DNA of 8,368 bases from contig JANQSK010000850.1 of the NCBI GenBank assembly GCA_028284105.1, forward strand, positions 1-8,368, given 5' to 3'. A model generated the notes under the pieces. The model had not been told where the DNA came from. It was given only the letters and a program-made list of their open reading frames with translations, and ran no database searches. This DNA comes from Anaerolineae bacterium (GTDB lineage Bacteria > Chloroflexota > Anaerolineae > Promineifilales > Promineifilaceae). Made by a program: the position numbers and the translations under genes. Below are positions 5,643-8,368 of this stretch, in pieces; position 1 is the stretch's first letter; the number at the start of each line of letters is the position of its first letter.

Positions 5643-7355
5643 CTATACAGCAATAGCCTGCTCTTTTTCAAGCTCTTCGGTGATCATTGCCCGCATCCGC
5701 ATTTTGTCTGGCTTGTTTAAATGGGTCACCGGCAAATCATCCATAATCTTGAGCCGTTCTGGCCATTTATATTTAGCCAGACCCTCCTGATCTAAAAAGC
5801 GGGTCAGATCGGTCAGCTCAAGCGTTTCAATATCCTCTTTTAAAGTCAAAAAGGCACATGCCCTTTCACCATAAGCTCGATCAGGCATAGCCACAAGGGC
5901 AACCGACAAAATGCTTGGGTGTTGAACCAAAACCCGTTCAATTTCCTGACAGTTGATTTTTTCACCACCTCGGTCAATCACATCCTTAATTCGACCTTCA
6001 AACGCATAATAAATCTTGCCATTGACTTCCCGAGCGCTTAGTAAGTCACCCGTTCGATAGTAACCGTCAACAAAAGATTCTTGATTAAGCGCTTCGGCAT
6101 CAAAAAAGCCACGAATCGTGTAAGGCCCTTTTGTCCATAGTTCCCCTGTTTCGCCTAATGGCACATCCTCGAATGTGTCGGGATCGACAAGGCGCACCTC
6201 ATCAAAGCGAGAGACCGGGCGACCAACGCAATTGTCGCGTACCTCTTTAGGATCAGTAGGCTGGGTAAACATCAGCAACCCTTCCGTCATCCCAAAAACG
6301 TGTAAACCAGTTACGTGCAGCGTTGCCTCAGCTTGCGCGGCAGAGTTCATGGAAATTACCCCGCGCAAACGGCGCAAGGCATATGCACCGATCAGACCGC
6401 GGGGCGTAAACTTGATTTTTTTGGAGATGCCAAGCTCTTGGAAACGATCAAGTAAGGGGCCTACGACACCCATCATGGAGGGGCGGTGACGAACAAGCAT
6501 CCGTAAAAAGACAGCGGGTGTAACCTCTGGCGCGACAAGATAAGTCGCCCCACTCAGCATCCCGGGCAATGAAAAACAGCCTATATTGGCATTGTGTAAA
6601 ACCGGAGTCGGCAACATAATGACATCGTCACTACGGTACCCATTAAATTTTGCAACCGTACGGAATTGGTACACATATTCGTAGTTAAAACGGGGAATGA
6701 TTTTAGGGATGCCCGTACTCCCCCCAGAAAGCTGAAAAATGCCAACTTGCAACGGATCACGATCTTGATTTTGCACAAAGGCTTGGGCTTCTTCGAGCGG
6801 TTGGGCATCAATTAATACTTGAATGCTATGCGCATCCGCCATCCCTGCTGGAACATCACCCCGCGCTACAATCACATGCTTTAACGTCGGAATTTCAGCC
6901 CGCATTTCTTCAGCAAATTGTCCAAAGTCAAACTTCTGATTATCTGTGGCGATGAAGTGAGCCACTGCACTGGCGTGGTTACCGAGATAGCTGATTTCAG
7001 CCCGCCGATGGGCATGAAGTGTACAAATCGGAATAATTTGCGCTTTGAAACAGGCGATTAAAGTTAGAAAAATTTCGTTGCAATTTGGCAATTGGAAAAT
7101 AATCCGATCTTTTGGCTTAATGCCAAGCTTTGAGAGCGCTAAGGCCAAGCGGTCGGTGGCTTCGTCTAATTCACGGCCGTTTATGGCTCCTTCTGGTCCG
7201 TTTAGCAATACATTATTGGGATATTTTTGTGCGGCTCTTTTAAACTCCTCGGCAAGTGTAGTGAGTTCCATCTCACCACTTTCCAAGTAGGTTTTTAGGG
7301 CTGTTGGGTCGGGGTAAACGACGCCAGGAATGGGGTCTCTCACTTCTGTTTGCAT
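5643..7355 (-). CDS. Aryl-acid AMP ligase (DhbE/EntE/YbtE family), possibly salicylate-activating
   Basis: A 570-aa stand-alone adenylation enzyme of the ANL superfamily, close to 2,3-dihydroxybenzoate- and salicylate-AMP ligases. Core motifs are intact: A3 LSGGSTGIPK (209-218), A5 GMTEG (355-359), A7 YRTGD (433-437), A8 GRIKDVIDRGGEKI (454-467) and the A10 catalytic lysine K548 (in LNKPDK). The LSGGSTG-IPR and GPYTIRGFF segments are characteristic of the aryl-acid subgroup. The acid-binding HN pair is H254-N255. By-eye alignment to DhbE places C260 at Ser240, L361 at Val337, T357 at Ala333 and A256 at Tyr236. Cys plus Leu is the pattern of salicylate-type enzymes; Ala at the Tyr position is unusual. 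The ATG at 7355 is chosen because GGAGA precedes it and it begins just after the upstream hydrolase stop; a start at 7499 would overlap that gene by 140 bases. No aryl-carrier protein is fused or adjacent. The product could be an aryl-AMP passed to CoA, to a carrier, or to an amine. Confidence 0.88.
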   Translation of the reverse strand: MQTEVRDPIPGVVYPDPTALKTYLESGEMELTTLAEEFKRAAQKYPNNVLLNGPEGAINGRELDEATDRLALALSKLGIKPKDRIIFQLPNCNEIFLTLIACFKAQIIPICTLHAHRRAEISYLGNHASAVAHFIATDNQKFDFGQFAEEMRAEIPTLKHVIVARGDVPAGMADAHSIQVLIDAQPLEEAQAFVQNQDRDPLQVGIFQLSGGSTGIPKIIPRFNYEYVYQFRTVAKFNGYRSDDVIMLPTPVLHNANIGCFSLPGMLSGATYLVAPEVTPAVFLRMLVRHRPSMMGVVGPLLDRFQELGISKKIKFTPRGLIGAYALRRLRGVISMNSAAQAEATLHVTGLHVFGMTEGLLMFTQPTDPKEVRDNCVGRPVSRFDEVRLVDPDTFEDVPLGETGELWTKGPYTIRGFFDAEALNQESFVDGYYRTGDLLSAREVNGKIYYAFEGRIKDVIDRGGEKINCQEIERVLVQHPSILSVALVAMPDRAYGERACAFLTLKEDIETLELTDLTRFLDQEGLAKYKWPERLKIMDDLPVTHLNKPDKMRMRAMITEELEKEQAIAV

Positions 7356-7359
7356 GACT

Positions 7360-8368
7360 TTATTCTCCAGTTGGGAAATTCTGAGTGAGCCAGTGGGAAA
7401 TGGTCTCACCTGCGGGGCCACGTCCGGCCATCCCTTCGTCAATGGCGTGGCCGTGGTGGTCTCCGGGGAAAACATGGGATTCTTTGTGTTCTGTACCAAT
7501 TGCCTCGAAGATGGCTAGGGCATCAGTGGGGAAGACGGTGGCATCACCGGAATAGTGAATCATCAACGTCGGTTGGGTAACGGCGGGCGCACATTTGAGC
7601 ATGGCGGCGTTTGAGCTTAAACCCGACCAAGTGGAGAGCCAGCTTTCTGCCGTGCAAACACGCCCAAAGCCGATGCTGCCCCAGTTTGAAGCAAACGGGT
7701 TTGGCCCCCAGAGGGACCCATACGGCCGTTTCGAGGCATCAATCGATGTATCCCAATTGCGTAAATCAGCATCGGTACGCCAAACGGTGAAAATTGGGGT
7801 ATGCATCCCGATGACTCGTTCCATGGGATTGGCCGTGCCGGCTTTAATCTTTTTACGAGCTTCCATGCGACGGGCGATTTGGTCACGGGCGATGGCATCA
7901 ATTTTGGCACACCGTTCTTTTTGGGCTGAACGGTACGCTTCCTGAAAATCGGCACTGTATTGACTGCTCTTGGGCGGCCGTTTAAAACCATTCTGAGGCA
8001 TGAATGGTGAAAGTGCTGGGTTGATTGAGAGCGCGTCCACCTCATCAGTAACGGATGGGTCAAGACTATTAAGAAGCAACATCCCCTGCCCTAAATGGGG
8101 TGAAACGAGAATCAACCCATCGACTGAAGGTAAATTGGCTTCTAGTAAGTGTGTCGGGCGACCACCCGGTGAGTGTGTAATTCGGTCCACTGCCGAGATA
8201 TTGGCTTGCTGAAGGTAAAATGTGAGCAACCCAGCGCCGCCAGAGTTCCCTAAAAAGACGATTTTTTTATAGCCATGCTCTTTCAAAAGGGACACACCGG
8301 CAGCAATATCGTATAGGGCTCTTTCATGTTCTAATCGCACATCATTCCCAACCATTCGGGGTGCTTGC
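7360..8368 (-). CDS. Alpha/beta hydrolase, N-terminus outside the window
   Basis: The frame is open to the right edge and its C-terminal 335 residues are visible. An internal ATG at 8355 is preceded in frame by codons for QAPR, and the text fits the middle of an alpha/beta hydrolase (ND...ERALYDIAAGVSLLKEHGYKKIVFLGNSGGAG). The true start is therefore probably some tens of residues further right. Counting from that internal Met, the nucleophile elbow is GNSGGA with S38. The likely acid is D271 in YSGDATVFP, and the base is one of the histidines in GDHHGHA (H300, H301 or H303). A charged helical insertion (about residues 139-175, ARDQIARRMEARKKIKAG) and a Trp/Gly-rich stretch (about 192-245) probably form the lid over the active site. 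The substrate is unknown; an esterase or thioesterase acting with the adjacent AMP ligase is an inference from the 4-bp spacing. No signal peptide can be judged because the start is missing. Confidence 0.8.
   Translation of the reverse strand, partial: QAPRMVGNDVRLEHERALYDIAAGVSLLKEHGYKKIVFLGNSGGAGLLTFYLQQANISAVDRITHSPGGRPTHLLEANLPSVDGLILVSPHLGQGMLLLNSLDPSVTDEVDALSINPALSPFMPQNGFKRPPKSSQYSADFQEAYRSAQKERCAKIDAIARDQIARRMEARKKIKAGTANPMERVIGMHTPIFTVWRTDADLRNWDTSIDASKRPYGSLWGPNPFASNWGSIGFGRVCTAESWLSTWSGLSSNAAMLKCAPAVTQPTLMIHYSGDATVFPTDALAIFEAIGTEHKESHVFPGDHHGHAIDEGMAGRGPAGETISHWLTQNFPTGE
7364..7368 (-). promoter_or_regulatory. Ribosome-binding site of the aryl-AMP ligase, inside the upstream gene's 3' end
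   Basis: GGAGA on the minus strand lies about eight bases before the ATG at 7355-7353 and overlaps the final codons of the upstream hydrolase, whose stop TAA is at 7362-7360. Only four bases separate that stop from the ligase start, so translational coupling is likely. The site fixes the start at 7355 rather than 7499. Confidence 0.75.

Larger units (their letters stand above)
911..7982. repeat. Dispersed iterated palindrome, consensus AAACGGCCGTTT (11 copies)
   Basis: CGGCCG cores lie at 913, 1309, 1420, 1684, 1858, 2144, 3089, 5163, 7174, 7723 and 7975. Eight of the eleven are the full octamer ACGGCCGT, and five extend to AACGGCCGTT (at 911, 1418, 1856, 3087 and 5161). All eleven contain AACGGCCG on at least one strand. 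In coding copies the element is read in three different frames: (E/K)TA at 1309, 1420, 1684 and 1858; (N/D)GR at 2144, 3089, 5163 and 7174; KRP at 7723 and 7975. One copy is intergenic. Independence from reading frame and strand points to a DNA-level constraint, comparable in kind to the HIP1 palindrome GCGATCGC of cyanobacteria. The function is unknown. The span given is the envelope of the copies, not a continuous repeat. Confidence 0.8.

Noticed and set aside
7356..7499. 48-residue N-terminal extension of the aryl-AMP ligase from an ATG at 7499
   Set aside because: It would overlap the 3' end of the upstream hydrolase by 140 bases. The start at 7355 has a GGAGA site and matches where this family normally begins.

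Overview
The window suggests a mid-GC bacterium (roughly mid-40s percent by eye), plausibly a member of the Chloroflexota. The main clue is a very large regulator with an N-terminal SARP/BTAD activator region, a central NB-ARC (STAND) ATPase and a C-terminal helical-repeat tail. That architecture is common in multiple copies in Anaerolineae and related Chloroflexota, and also in Actinobacteria. The assignment is an inference from architecture and composition, not from a marker gene.

Left part (1-796, minus strand): a single-domain cupin gene is followed after 33 bp by the start of a membrane-anchored protein of unknown function that runs off the left edge. The two look like one transcription unit.

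Divergent intergenic region (797-1034): it holds the cupin ribosome-binding site and a plausible sigma70-type promoter firing rightward (-35 at 969-974, -10 at 992-997). Directly upstream of that -35 is a ladder of CGTTC-type direct repeats on an 11-bp pitch. This is the layout expected of a SARP operator, placed in front of a SARP-type regulator, so autoregulation or control by a paralogue is likely.

Centre (1035-4427, plus strand): the 1130-aa SARP-NB-ARC-TPR regulator. It ends 17 bp from the convergent minus-strand genes.

Right part (8368 down to 4445, minus strand): three genes in a row. They are an alpha/beta hydrolase whose N-terminus lies outside the window, a 570-aa aryl-acid AMP ligase of the DhbE/EntE/YbtE type that starts 4 bp after the hydrolase stop, and a PAF-acetylhydrolase-like alpha/beta hydrolase 52 bp further on. 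By-eye alignment of the ligase pocket gives Cys and Leu at the two positions that distinguish salicylate from 2,3-dihydroxybenzoate activation. Its substrate may therefore be salicylate or a related aryl acid. No carrier-protein, siderophore NRPS or ring-cleavage gene is in view, so it could belong to a salicylyl-AMP/CoA catabolic route or to a small biosynthetic cassette. The genes needed to decide would lie beyond 8368.

Across the whole window the palindrome ACGGCCGT (extended form AAACGGCCGTTT) is strikingly over-represented. There are 11 CGGCCG cores, where about one is expected by chance. They occur in all three reading frames, on genes of both strands, and once between genes. This is a DNA-level, HIP1-like repeated palindrome rather than a protein-level signal. 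I see no tRNA, rRNA, CRISPR array, transposase or attachment site.
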